In this document: positions 1-6,059 of the stretch, piece by piece | Position numbering within the stretch: the first letter of the stretch is position 1 | Layout of the letters: each line of letters begins with the position of its first letter | Source: an uncultured Eubacteriales bacterium | GTDB lineage: Bacteria; Bacillota; Clostridia; Christensenellales; DTU072 | NCBI GenBank assembly: GCA_902766325.1 | Contig: CACXDF010000082.1 | Span: forward strand, 1 to 7,416 | DNA: 7,416 nucleotides | Direction: 5' to 3' | The notes under the pieces: generated by a model | Databases searched by the model: none | What the model was told of the DNA's origin: nothing | The model's input: only the letters and a program-made list of their open reading frames with translations | Program-made: the position numbers and the translations under genes

Positions 1-38
1 ATGATCGCCAAAACGGAAATCAAAATCTTCTTTTTCAT
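1..38 (-). CDS. N-terminus of an exported protein (partial)
   Basis: Twelve codons of a minus-strand gene are visible before the window ends. They begin with ATG at 38-36 and read MKKKILISVLAI. Lysines followed by a hydrophobic run are the opening of a signal peptide or an N-terminal membrane anchor, so the product is probably exported or a lipoprotein. A ribosome binding site (AAAGGAG at 50-56, 11 nt from the ATG) and a strong promoter at 94-122 support the start. Nothing visible identifies the function. The gene is divergent from the MFS transporter, with promoters placed back to back, so the two may share control. A solute-binding lipoprotein or secreted enzyme would fit the context, but that is speculation. 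Confidence 0.6.
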   Translation of the reverse strand, partial: MKKKILISVLAI

Positions 39-49
39 TGTTAGTGTTT

Positions 50-56
50 CTCCTTT
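50..56 (-). promoter_or_regulatory. Ribosome binding site of the exported-protein gene
   Basis: On the minus strand this reads AAAGGAG, 11 nt before the ATG at 38-36. The spacing is slightly long but usable. It is the main evidence that the 12-codon fragment at the window edge is a real gene start. Confidence 0.6.
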
Positions 57-68
57 CACTTAATTTAG

Positions 69-88
69 CGCTTTAACTTGATAAAGCG
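69..88. repeat. Perfect 7+7 bp palindrome, probable operator
   Basis: CGCTTTA at 69-75 and TAAAGCG at 82-88 are exact inverted copies separated by 6 bp. A third copy of TAAAGCG lies at 119-125, touching the -35 element of the minus-strand promoter. With the -10 at 94-99, transcription should start near 87, so the palindrome covers about +1 to +19, a classical repressor position. AAAGCG resembles part of CcpA and LacI-family sites, but the spacing does not match a cre consensus. The regulator is unknown. As RNA it could also form a small hairpin at the 5' end of the message. Confidence 0.5.
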
Positions 89-93
89 AAATC

Positions 94-122
94 ATTATAA
101 CATGGCACTTTAGTTTTGTAAA
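94..122 (-). promoter_or_regulatory. Sigma-A promoter for the exported-protein gene
   Basis: On the minus strand the -35 is TTTACA (117-122) and the -10 is TATAAT (94-99), with a 17-bp spacer. This is one base from consensus at the -35 and perfect at the -10. The expected start near 87 leaves a leader of about 50 nt before the ATG at 38, including the palindrome at 69-88. Confidence 0.7.
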
Positions 123-129
123 GCGTTTT

Positions 130-156
130 TTGACAACTTTTTTTGGGATTTATAAA
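130..156 (+). promoter_or_regulatory. Candidate promoter of the MFS gene
   Basis: TTGACA at 130-135 is a perfect -35. The best -10 is TATAAA at 151-156, with a short 15-bp spacer; the following A-rich stretch offers weaker alternatives at 17 bp. The -35 elements of this and the opposite promoter are 7 bp apart, so polymerase binding at one could interfere with the other. The gene's ribosome binding site is GAGGT at 166-170, 10 nt before the ATG. Confidence 0.4.
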
Positions 157-180
157 AAAATATTTGAGGTTTAAAAACGA

Positions 181-1479
181 ATGTTGTACAATGTGCGCAT
201 GAAAAAGTTTTTTGCAGGCAAGGACGAATACGCGTTCAGTCGGCTGATGTACATTTTGGAAGCCGGATTCGAGTATTTTATATCCTTACTTATTACGGGC
301 GCGTACCTTGCTAAGGTCACGTCCGATATCGGCATCAGCGACGGCGTGACGGGTATTCTGACGGCGTTCGTTTCGCTCGGCTACGCGTTTCAGGTCTTCG
401 CGTTGCTTCTTGCCGGAAAGCGCCCTGTCAAAAGGTGGGTGACCTTTTTTCACTCGGTCAATCAGCTTTGTTTTGCCCTCGTCTATCTCGTGCCCGTTTT
501 TAACGTTGACAAAACGGCGAAAACGGGGATCTTCATTCTTCTGCTTCTTATGGGCTATATTATCAGCAACGTAATACTCTCGCCGAAAATGAACTGGTTT
601 ATGGAACTGGTGGACGACAGCAAAAAAGGATCTTTCACGGCAACGAAGGAGATCGTTTCTTTGATCGGCGGCGTCATAACTTCCGTCATAGCGAGCGTTG
701 TTATCGATAAGTTTGAAGAAAAAGGAGAACTCCACACCGCTTTTATCGTCACTTCGATCGCCATCTTTTTATTAGCGGTCTGCCATACGTTGACGCTCGT
801 TCTTTCCAAAGAAAAAGACCTGCCGCCCGAAGAGAACAAAAAAATGGGCGTGCTCTTAAAAGAGCTCTTTCATTATAAACGCCTGCGTAAGATCATCTTT
901 TTATGCGCGCTTTGGAATATAGCCACCTATATCACGACGCCTTTCTACGGTAGTTATCAAATAAAAGAACTCGGCTTTTCGATGACTTTTGTGTCCGTGC
1001 TTGCTTTCGCGCACGCGGCGGCGCGGGCGGCGGTCAGCCATCCGTTCGGAAAGTACGCCGACAAGACCTCTTTCGAGCGCATTCTTTTGATCGGATTCGG
1101 TATCGCGGCGGTCGGGTTCTTCGTCAACGTTTTCACCGTGCCGAGCAACGGAAAATATCTTTATACCGTCCACTATATTCTGTACGCAGTCAGTCTGGCT
1201 GCGATCAGCGGAGGTTTACTGAACCTCGTCTTTACCGAAGTGCCCGTTCGTCTGCGTATGTGCGCGTACGCGCTGGAACAGGGGATATCGGGATTAAGCG
1301 GTTTTTTGGCGAGTACGCTCGGCGGCCTGCTCGTAACGTACGTTCAAGATGGCAGCAACACCCTTTTCGGTATTTCCGTCTATGCGCAACAGGTACTCTC
1401 CCTCCTCGGCGCGCTCTTTACGTTGGCCGCTATCGTCTGGCTCCTTTTCGGTTTAAAAAAAGAACGCGACCCGCAATAA
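181..1479 (+). CDS. MFS transporter
   Basis: This 432-residue integral membrane protein fits the major facilitator superfamily in length and hydropathy. I count about twelve membrane segments, near residues 31-48, 55-78, 86-106, 114-134, 155-175, 185-209, 238-257, 266-284, 300-318, 328-350, 365-388 and 403-427. A charged central loop (about 210-237, rich in K and E) separates the halves. The stretch around 140-160 (WFMELVDDSKKGSF, then ATKE) resembles the cytoplasmic loop after helix 4 in the RGRFFA-type MFS proteins found beside carbohydrate genes in Firmicutes. The substrate cannot be read from sequence; sugars or glycosides are a guess from the nearby hydrolase-like gene. The start at 181 has a modest GAGGT site; the ATG at 199 has none. 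Ten of eleven Arg codons are CGN. The gene ends 7 bp before the converging gene, with no obvious terminator. Confidence 0.85.
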   Translation: MLYNVRMKKFFAGKDEYAFSRLMYILEAGFEYFISLLITGAYLAKVTSDIGISDGVTGILTAFVSLGYAFQVFALLLAGKRPVKRWVTFFHSVNQLCFALVYLVPVFNVDKTAKTGIFILLLLMGYIISNVILSPKMNWFMELVDDSKKGSFTATKEIVSLIGGVITSVIASVVIDKFEEKGELHTAFIVTSIAIFLLAVCHTLTLVLSKEKDLPPEENKKMGVLLKELFHYKRLRKIIFLCALWNIATYITTPFYGSYQIKELGFSMTFVSVLAFAHAAARAAVSHPFGKYADKTSFERILLIGFGIAAVGFFVNVFTVPSNGKYLYTVHYILYAVSLAAISGGLLNLVFTEVPVRLRMCAYALEQGISGLSGFLASTLGGLLVTYVQDGSNTLFGISVYAQQVLSLLGALFTLAAIVWLLFGLKKERDPQ

Positions 1480-1486
1480 ACCGATT

Positions 1487-2194
1487 TCATTCTATTTTTC
1501 CGCTTTCGGCGTTTTGAAAAAACAACCAGTATCCCTTATCGGAGTCTTCTTTTTCCGGCAAAAAAGTCGTAACGCCGTCCGTCACTTTGGGAGGGCGAAC
1601 CTCTTTCACACCCGGAACGCCGTACCCGAGATAAGTCACTCTGCCGTTATCGTCGCGGAGTCTGCCCACGACGTAATAGTCCTCTCCGTCGTATCGGACT
1701 TTGACCCATTCGGAATCGGGGATAAGGGCGGAAAGGGTCTCTTCCGCGGGATGCACGACGAATAATTCGTCCACCTTGTTTTTGACGGAAGAATAATAGT
1801 TTTTTCTTTCTTTTGTCAACCTGTCGAGTATCTCCCGATCTTCGGCCTTCTTTTCCTCGGAGATAGGTTCTTTTTGTTCGGTTCCGAAAGACGGTTCGGT
1901 AAAGAAATCGACCTTTACCGTCGCCCCTCCCGAAGCGACGACCGCGCCCTTAAGTAAGACCGCGCATCCGATCTCGTCGTCGGGTCCTATTTCCGCCGCA
2001 AGCGACGTTTCCGTCTTTTTCCCCGTAAGCGGAAGGCGATAATATTTGTTCCCGATCCTGAGGATCGCTTCCATATCCGCCGAAAAGTTTTCTCCGACCA
2101 CCTTAACGCCCGTCTCGCTCCCCACTTGTATGACAGAAGCGTATCCGACTGTCTTTTTATCGGTAAGTACGATCGTTTTTTTGATAAGTGCCAT
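1487..2194 (-). CDS. Conserved hypothetical protein, 235 residues
   Basis: I recognise the pattern but know no function. Residues 1-95 look like a beta-rich domain (an opening strand at 4-11, then alternating hydrophobic residues, with IGCAVL at 75-80). Residues 105-145 are a charged, probably helical linker (EEKKAEDREILDRL). Residues 143-235 form the most distinctive block: DELFVVHP, ALIPDSEWVKV, DYYVVGRL, YGVPG, then FLP and GYWLFFQNAESG. Similar C-termini (IPDSkWvkV, YYVVG, YGVPG, GYW--yQDA-TG) occur in uncharacterised clostridial proteins, from memory. There is no signal peptide or membrane segment, so it is probably cytoplasmic. The start at 2194 (MALIKKTIVL) is preferred over an ATG at 2257, which adds residues that do not fit and would overlap the start of the divergent reductase. 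No clear ribosome binding site precedes it. Confidence 0.7.
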   Translation of the reverse strand: MALIKKTIVLTDKKTVGYASVIQVGSETGVKVVGENFSADMEAILRIGNKYYRLPLTGKKTETSLAAEIGPDDEIGCAVLLKGAVVASGGATVKVDFFTEPSFGTEQKEPISEEKKAEDREILDRLTKERKNYYSSVKNKVDELFVVHPAEETLSALIPDSEWVKVRYDGEDYYVVGRLRDDNGRVTYLGYGVPGVKEVRPPKVTDGVTTFLPEKEDSDKGYWLFFQNAESGKIE

Positions 2195-2251
2195 GATAAA
2201 AAAGTATGCCGCCGAAGTATAAATATGCGAAAGAACGCGATAATCATATCG
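2195..2251. promoter_or_regulatory. Short divergent promoter region
   Basis: These 57 bp separate two divergent starts. AGTATAAA at 2216-2223 can be read on both strands: TATACT for the minus gene, giving a leader of about 15 nt, and TATAAA for the plus gene, giving a leader of about 22 nt to the ATG at 2252. I see no good -35 for either and no strong Shine-Dalgarno sequence, so this is a weak call. Confidence 0.3.
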
Positions 2252-3061
2252 ATGCAATCGGTATTGATCGTCGGAGCGTCATCCGGTATCGGATACGCTT
2301 GCGCAAAAAAGTTTATTGTCGAAGGGTATGAAGTACTGGCGCTTTCCCGTACGGAATGCGTCCTTGCCGGCGTAAAAAACTATTTATGCGACGTAAGTAA
2401 CGAAAGCGAACTCGACCTGACGCTAAACGCCCTTCTTGCCGAAAACCCTCGTATTCGACATTTCGTTTACAGCGCCGGATTCAGTATGGCCGCGCCGCTC
2501 GAAAAAGCGGACCCGAAAGACTACCGGTACCTGTACGAAGTCAACTTTTTCGGTTTCGTCCATTGTTTACGCCGTCTTATACCCGCCTTGCGCCACAGCA
2601 GCGGTTCCGCCTGCGTCGTCAGTTCCGTAGGCGCCCTCTTTCCCATCCCTTTCGATCCCTATTACGTTTCGTCCAAAGCGGCGTTAAACGCCTTTTGCGC
2701 CGCTCTGCAAACGGAACTCCGGCCTAAAGGAGTCCGCGTTTTGTCCGTCATGCCCGGCGGCACGAGAACCGATTTTACTTTCAAAAGAAAAATATACTCA
2801 AACGAAAAAACAGGCGACTATTCCGTCGCCGTAAAAACGGCTTCCGAAAAACTGAAAGAAATAGAACAGCAAGGCGCGTCCGCAAATAAAGTCGCCGAAG
2901 AGATCTACAATAAGTGCGCGGCTTCTTCCGCGTTCTATCTTTTTGCGGCGGGACTGAAAAATAAACTCGCCTGCGCTTTGATCCGGTTTTTACCGCAACC
3001 TTTATTGACCATGCTTACGCGCGCCGTCTTTCTGTCAAGTCCCGGCCCTACCGAACGGTAA
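2252..3061 (+). CDS. Short-chain dehydrogenase/reductase (SDR)
   Basis: This is a classical SDR, an NAD(P)-dependent oxidoreductase of carbonyl or hydroxyl groups. The cofactor motif GASSGIG is at 8-14, D47 sits after the third strand (CDVS), and YSAG at 73-76 replaces the usual NNAG. The catalytic tetrad is intact: N98, S125, Y138 and K142, with family spacing (27, 13 and 4). S32-R33 after the second strand points to NADP(H). PGG at 168-170 and the following T are typical. The protein is 269 residues, longer than the roughly 245 of FabG-like enzymes; the extra C-terminus (about 226-262) is hydrophobic and amphipathic and could sit on the membrane. The substrate is unknown. I chose 2252 because MQSVLIVGAS places the first strand correctly; ATG 2225 is possible. 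The 3' end overlaps the converging hydrolase-like gene by 14 bp. Confidence 0.85.
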   Translation: MQSVLIVGASSGIGYACAKKFIVEGYEVLALSRTECVLAGVKNYLCDVSNESELDLTLNALLAENPRIRHFVYSAGFSMAAPLEKADPKDYRYLYEVNFFGFVHCLRRLIPALRHSSGSACVVSSVGALFPIPFDPYYVSSKAALNAFCAALQTELRPKGVRVLSVMPGGTRTDFTFKRKIYSNEKTGDYSVAVKTASEKLKEIEQQGASANKVAEEIYNKCAASSAFYLFAAGLKNKLACALIRFLPQPLLTMLTRAVFLSSPGPTER

Positions 3062-5036
3062 AGCAAGCAAATCCGTACGGCGGTATCTCTCCGTCGATCA
3101 AAACGACGTTACCGTCCGCTTTGGCAGCGCATCCGATACATTCAACGACTTGTTTGGGTTCCGAAAATTCGATTTTCGGGTGCACGATCCCGTCCGTAAA
3201 GAAATTAAACAGCCCGACGGTAAGCGTGCCGTCCTTCCCCTCCGCGCACAATAAACCGAGGTTCGGATTTTTCAGACAGGTAGCGACGAGCGGCTTTTTT
3301 TGCACTCTCTCCACCCCTTCTTTGAGCGCTCGTTGGCGATAATAATTGGAAAAATAAGCGTTTTCTCCGCTAAGCGGAAGAGAAAAGCCGTCCAGTCCGA
3401 GCACGTAAAAAGACTGGCCTTTTTCATTGGTGTAATAATACGAAGCCGTCTTTCCGCTCGGCAGATACCTGCTGACGATCTCCGCTTTATCCGAGCATCG
3501 CAAGGCGCGAATAAAGCCGTTCTTTTTTATGGACATATCCGTTCCGAAAGGAAATTCTTCTTTGTCGTCGTATATCCGTTCGGCAGAAATAAAACCGACG
3601 TCAACGCCCCTCTTCGATAGTATTTCGGCGCCGCGACTATCCAATACGACGCCTCGATCAAGATAACGGACCGGCAAGCTCCGCGCGCTTTCGCCAAAGC
3701 AGACAACTGCGCCGCTTGATGGCGTATACAAAGCGGGCATACCGACGGAAAATAATCTTTGTGCCCGTCCGAAAGAACAGGTGGGCAAAAGCCTGTTTTT
3801 TTCGACGTAATTCATAACGGCGTAATACGGCTTACGAATAAAACCGTCAAAAAATCTACCGATCTTGCGTTCGGGCTGCGGGGGCAAAAAATCTTTTTGC
3901 GGCAAGAACTTTTTATCGACGTCCCACGTCGAAAACTTTTTCATCGGTTCGTAGAGTTCTATACCGACTTGTTTTTTTCCTTCGAACGCTTCGGCGATCT
4001 TTCGGATGGTATCGTAGTTTTTTACGTGATGGTCGACGTATCCGGTCTCGTACCCAAGCTCGTAATTATAGTCGAACATATATTTGAGTATCCCGCCTTT
4101 TCCGTCGGCATGGAGATAGGCGTCATAACACTCGAGGTAGTTTGCGGGGACGACGTACCGCGGACGGGGAAAAACGTCTCCTTCCGCAAAGATCTCCACG
4201 TCTTCGCCGTCGAACCAAGCCATCTCTTGCCTTGTATATTCGGCGACGGCGCGCGCGTCGCCCCATTCGGCCATCGCCTGCCAATACGGCGCGCCTATGG
4301 TGCGGAAATAAGGCTTCGTCTTCCCGGCAAAGGCTTTGGCGAGCGTCAAAGCGTCCGTACCCAAAAAGTCGAGCGTATCCAGGCACATACAGCAACCGAG
4401 GCGGATATTCTCGTCTACGCTGTCCACCGTCTCTCGCATGGAACGCGCAAAGGATAACAAACTCTCCGCAGAAATCGACATCCAGGCGTCGCGAAGAGCG
4501 TTACCCGGGCCGGTATACAGTTTATTAAAAAGGCGCAACTTGCCGTATCTCTTCCCCGTTTTCTCGTAAAGAGCCTTACGGTGCAACCTGCAAAAACAGC
4601 CGATACCGTAATCGCGCACCGAAAAGCGATAGTCGTCGTCGAACATGATGATATCCGGACCCGCTTCCGCAATGCGCTTTAAGTATGCCTTATAATCCCT
4701 TTCAAAGTTTTTATCAAGCGGACAAAACGAATCTTTACTCTTACCGAAAACGCCTTCAAGCGGCGTATAGCGTTTGTTGGCGACTTTATAACCTATTTCC
4801 GAAGCGCCGTGCCCGAAGTCGTCCAACCAAATGCCCGCCTCCATACCCGCGGCATGGATCTTATCGCGGAAAACACCGAACTTCTTCAGCTGTTTATCCA
4901 GTTTCTCCGGAGGATCCATAAAGTTTTTGAACATGCACAAAAAGATGCGATCGGCGTGGACGCGCTTGAATTCCTCGACGTGGGCGTCCATGTTTTCGTC
5001 AGTCACACGTTCGATGGCAACGGGTACGCTGAGCAT
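3048..5036 (-). CDS. Glycoside-hydrolase-like TIM-barrel protein
   Basis: The 662 residues look like a multi-domain glycosidase of the GH-A/GH42-like type, but of an uncharacterised family. Residues 1-345 suit a TIM barrel: RIFLCMF at 30-36, AGIWLDDFG at 67-75, DIIMFDDDYRF at 128-138 followed by GCFC at 146-149, and EIFAEGD at 281-287. D133-D135 and E285 are candidate active-site residues by position in strands; this is inference. About 425-600 contains a segment (RGVVLDSRGAEILSKRG, 461-477) like the trimerisation-type domain of such proteins. Residues 600-662 look like the final beta-sandwich, ending PPYGFACFTV. There is no signal peptide, so it is cytoplasmic and should act on imported or internal glycosides. 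The ribosome binding site AAGGAG (5045-5050) is 8 nt from the ATG and sits in the end of the GntR gene, 4 nt away. It is the last gene of the operon. Confidence 0.65.
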   Translation of the reverse strand: MLSVPVAIERVTDENMDAHVEEFKRVHADRIFLCMFKNFMDPPEKLDKQLKKFGVFRDKIHAAGMEAGIWLDDFGHGASEIGYKVANKRYTPLEGVFGKSKDSFCPLDKNFERDYKAYLKRIAEAGPDIIMFDDDYRFSVRDYGIGCFCRLHRKALYEKTGKRYGKLRLFNKLYTGPGNALRDAWMSISAESLLSFARSMRETVDSVDENIRLGCCMCLDTLDFLGTDALTLAKAFAGKTKPYFRTIGAPYWQAMAEWGDARAVAEYTRQEMAWFDGEDVEIFAEGDVFPRPRYVVPANYLECYDAYLHADGKGGILKYMFDYNYELGYETGYVDHHVKNYDTIRKIAEAFEGKKQVGIELYEPMKKFSTWDVDKKFLPQKDFLPPQPERKIGRFFDGFIRKPYYAVMNYVEKNRLLPTCSFGRAQRLFSVGMPALYTPSSGAVVCFGESARSLPVRYLDRGVVLDSRGAEILSKRGVDVGFISAERIYDDKEEFPFGTDMSIKKNGFIRALRCSDKAEIVSRYLPSGKTASYYYTNEKGQSFYVLGLDGFSLPLSGENAYFSNYYRQRALKEGVERVQKKPLVATCLKNPNLGLLCAEGKDGTLTVGLFNFFTDGIVHPKIEFSEPKQVVECIGCAAKADGNVVLIDGEIPPYGFACFTVR

Positions 5037-5040
5037 GGCT

Positions 5041-5409
5041 TTATCTCCTTAGCTTTTCTTCGATCATGGAAAAAATTTCGTCTTCTTTCATTCCGCTTTT
5101 TCGACACGCGGCCAAAAAGTCGTCGCAGACCTTGTCAACGAAGTATCGCGATCTTTCCGCCAGCTTTGGCGCAGAGGGAGCAACGAAGCATCCTTTGGCG
5201 GGAACGGTATAAATATAACCGTCCTTTTCAAGCTCCTCATAGGCCGTTTTTACGGTGATGATCGCAACGGAAAGATACCGAGCCGCATTACGCACAGACG
5301 GCAATATCTCGTCCGGTTTCAGGCGTCCGTCGGCTATCTGCGACACGATCTGACCGTATATCTGTTTATAGAGCGGTTCTTCGCTCTGCGGGCGGATGAC
5401 GATATCCAT
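5041..5409 (-). CDS. GntR-family transcriptional regulator, YtrA type
   Basis: This 122-residue protein has an N-terminal winged helix-turn-helix at about 12-77 with the GntR hallmarks PLYKQI (12-17), LPSVR (36-40), TVKTAYEELEKDG (52-64) and a wing ending KGCFVA (72-77). Only a short helical tail (about 83-122) follows, as in the YtrA subfamily, which lacks a large effector domain and usually represses an adjacent ABC exporter operon. It lies directly behind such an exporter, so autoregulation from the promoter at 6951-6979 is expected, probably through the repeats at 6929-6964. The start is the family-typical MDIVI. The AAAGGA at 5411-5416 is only one nucleotide from this ATG, too close for a normal Shine-Dalgarno site, so translation probably relies on coupling to the permease, which stops 5 nt upstream. 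Confidence 0.88.
   Translation of the reverse strand: MDIVIRPQSEEPLYKQIYGQIVSQIADGRLKPDEILPSVRNAARYLSVAIITVKTAYEELEKDGYIYTVPAKGCFVAPSAPKLAERSRYFVDKVCDDFLAACRKSGMKEDEIFSMIEEKLRR
5045..5050 (-). promoter_or_regulatory. Ribosome binding site of the hydrolase-like gene
   Basis: AAGGAG on the minus strand lies 8 nt before the ATG at 5036, inside the last codons of the GntR gene. It fixes the start of the 662-residue protein and shows it was built into the operon rather than merely lying downstream. Confidence 0.75.
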
Positions 5410-5414
5410 ATCCT

Positions 5415-6059
5415 TTACATATTATAACCGTAAAAGCGTTTGCACGCAAGACGGAAACTGAGCGCCGCTCCGCCGACGTACGCAACCGAGCCTACGGCGA
5501 GAACGGCAAGACGCCAGCCGATATATTTTACGTCCATCGTATCGAGCGCCGTCTTAAAAGGCGGCACGACCTGCGCCAATACTTCCAACAGACCCGTGAC
5601 CGCAAAAAATCCCAATATGGAGAGCAAAACGGATTTGGGGAACTTCAGGTCTTTAAAATACTGCGTCATAAAGATCATATTAAAGACGGAGTATTCTATC
5701 AGCGTCATCCCGATAAACGCAAAGTTGGGGTCGATCAACGGGAGCGCGGTCTCTTTTATCACAAAAACTTTGATCAACAGGCAAACGACAGTTAAAAAGA
5801 GCGTTCCCGTCTGACCGAACAGAATGTTGAAAAACTTCGACGCGACGATATCTTTTCTGCGAATGGGAAGGCCCGACATGAACTTAAAATCGTTATTGGC
5901 GATAAACGACGGGAATAGCGTCGTAACGAAGAAAAACATATATAGTACGGACGTAAATAACGGATATTCGGGAATAAAAACCATTAACGGAAACACGAAG
6001 AAAAGATAGTTATACCACTTCCATCCCAAAATGAATTCTTTTTTGATAAGCTGTTTCAT
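5415..6059 (-). CDS. ABC-2 type transporter permease
   Basis: This 214-residue membrane protein is the permease partner of the upstream ATPase. It has about six membrane segments (near 17-33, 35-55, 77-100, 113-133, 142-162 and 180-203) and the signature of small ABC-2 permeases (ABC2_membrane_5-like), FKFMSGLPIRRKDIVASKFF at 58-77, in the cytoplasmic loop before the third helix. Family members form exporters in GntR-controlled operons that respond to cell-envelope stress or antimicrobial peptides; the substrate here is unknown. The start is ATG 6059-6057, overlapping the ATPase stop as ATGA, with AAGGAGGAG 8 nt upstream. The open frame continues upstream to 6329, but that part is a shadow of the ATPase gene. 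Confidence 0.85.
   Translation of the reverse strand: MKQLIKKEFILGWKWYNYLFFVFPLMVFIPEYPLFTSVLYMFFFVTTLFPSFIANNDFKFMSGLPIRRKDIVASKFFNILFGQTGTLFLTVVCLLIKVFVIKETALPLIDPNFAFIGMTLIEYSVFNMIFMTQYFKDLKFPKSVLLSILGFFAVTGLLEVLAQVVPPFKTALDTMDVKYIGWRLAVLAVGSVAYVGGAALSFRLACKRFYGYNM

Noticed and set aside
116..131. CcpA (cre) site around TGTAAAGCG.
   Set aside because: The TG and CG elements are one base too far apart for the cre consensus and the 3' half lacks the expected C.
286..735. Minus-strand open frame opposite the MFS gene.
   Set aside because: The product is highly charged with no domain, there is no ribosome binding site, and the plus strand encodes a convincing membrane protein.
1480..1486. 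Bidirectional terminator between the MFS gene and the converging hypothetical gene.
   Set aside because: The gap is 7 bp and I see no stable stem with a T-tract in it or in the adjoining gene ends.
2126..2251. N-terminal extension of the reductase from an ATG at 2126 (or 2225).
   Set aside because: The extra residues from 2126 overlap the divergent gene and precede the Rossmann fold without homology. The ATG at 2225 cannot be fully excluded, but 2252 puts the first strand where the family has it.
3759..4457. Long plus-strand open frame (232 codons) antisense to the hydrolase-like gene, and shorter ones at 4142-4528 and 4809-5258.
   Set aside because: They lie wholly or mostly opposite the 662-residue gene, have no ribosome binding site, and give low-complexity, Arg- or Phe-rich proteins without recognisable domains. 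They are shadows of its codon structure.
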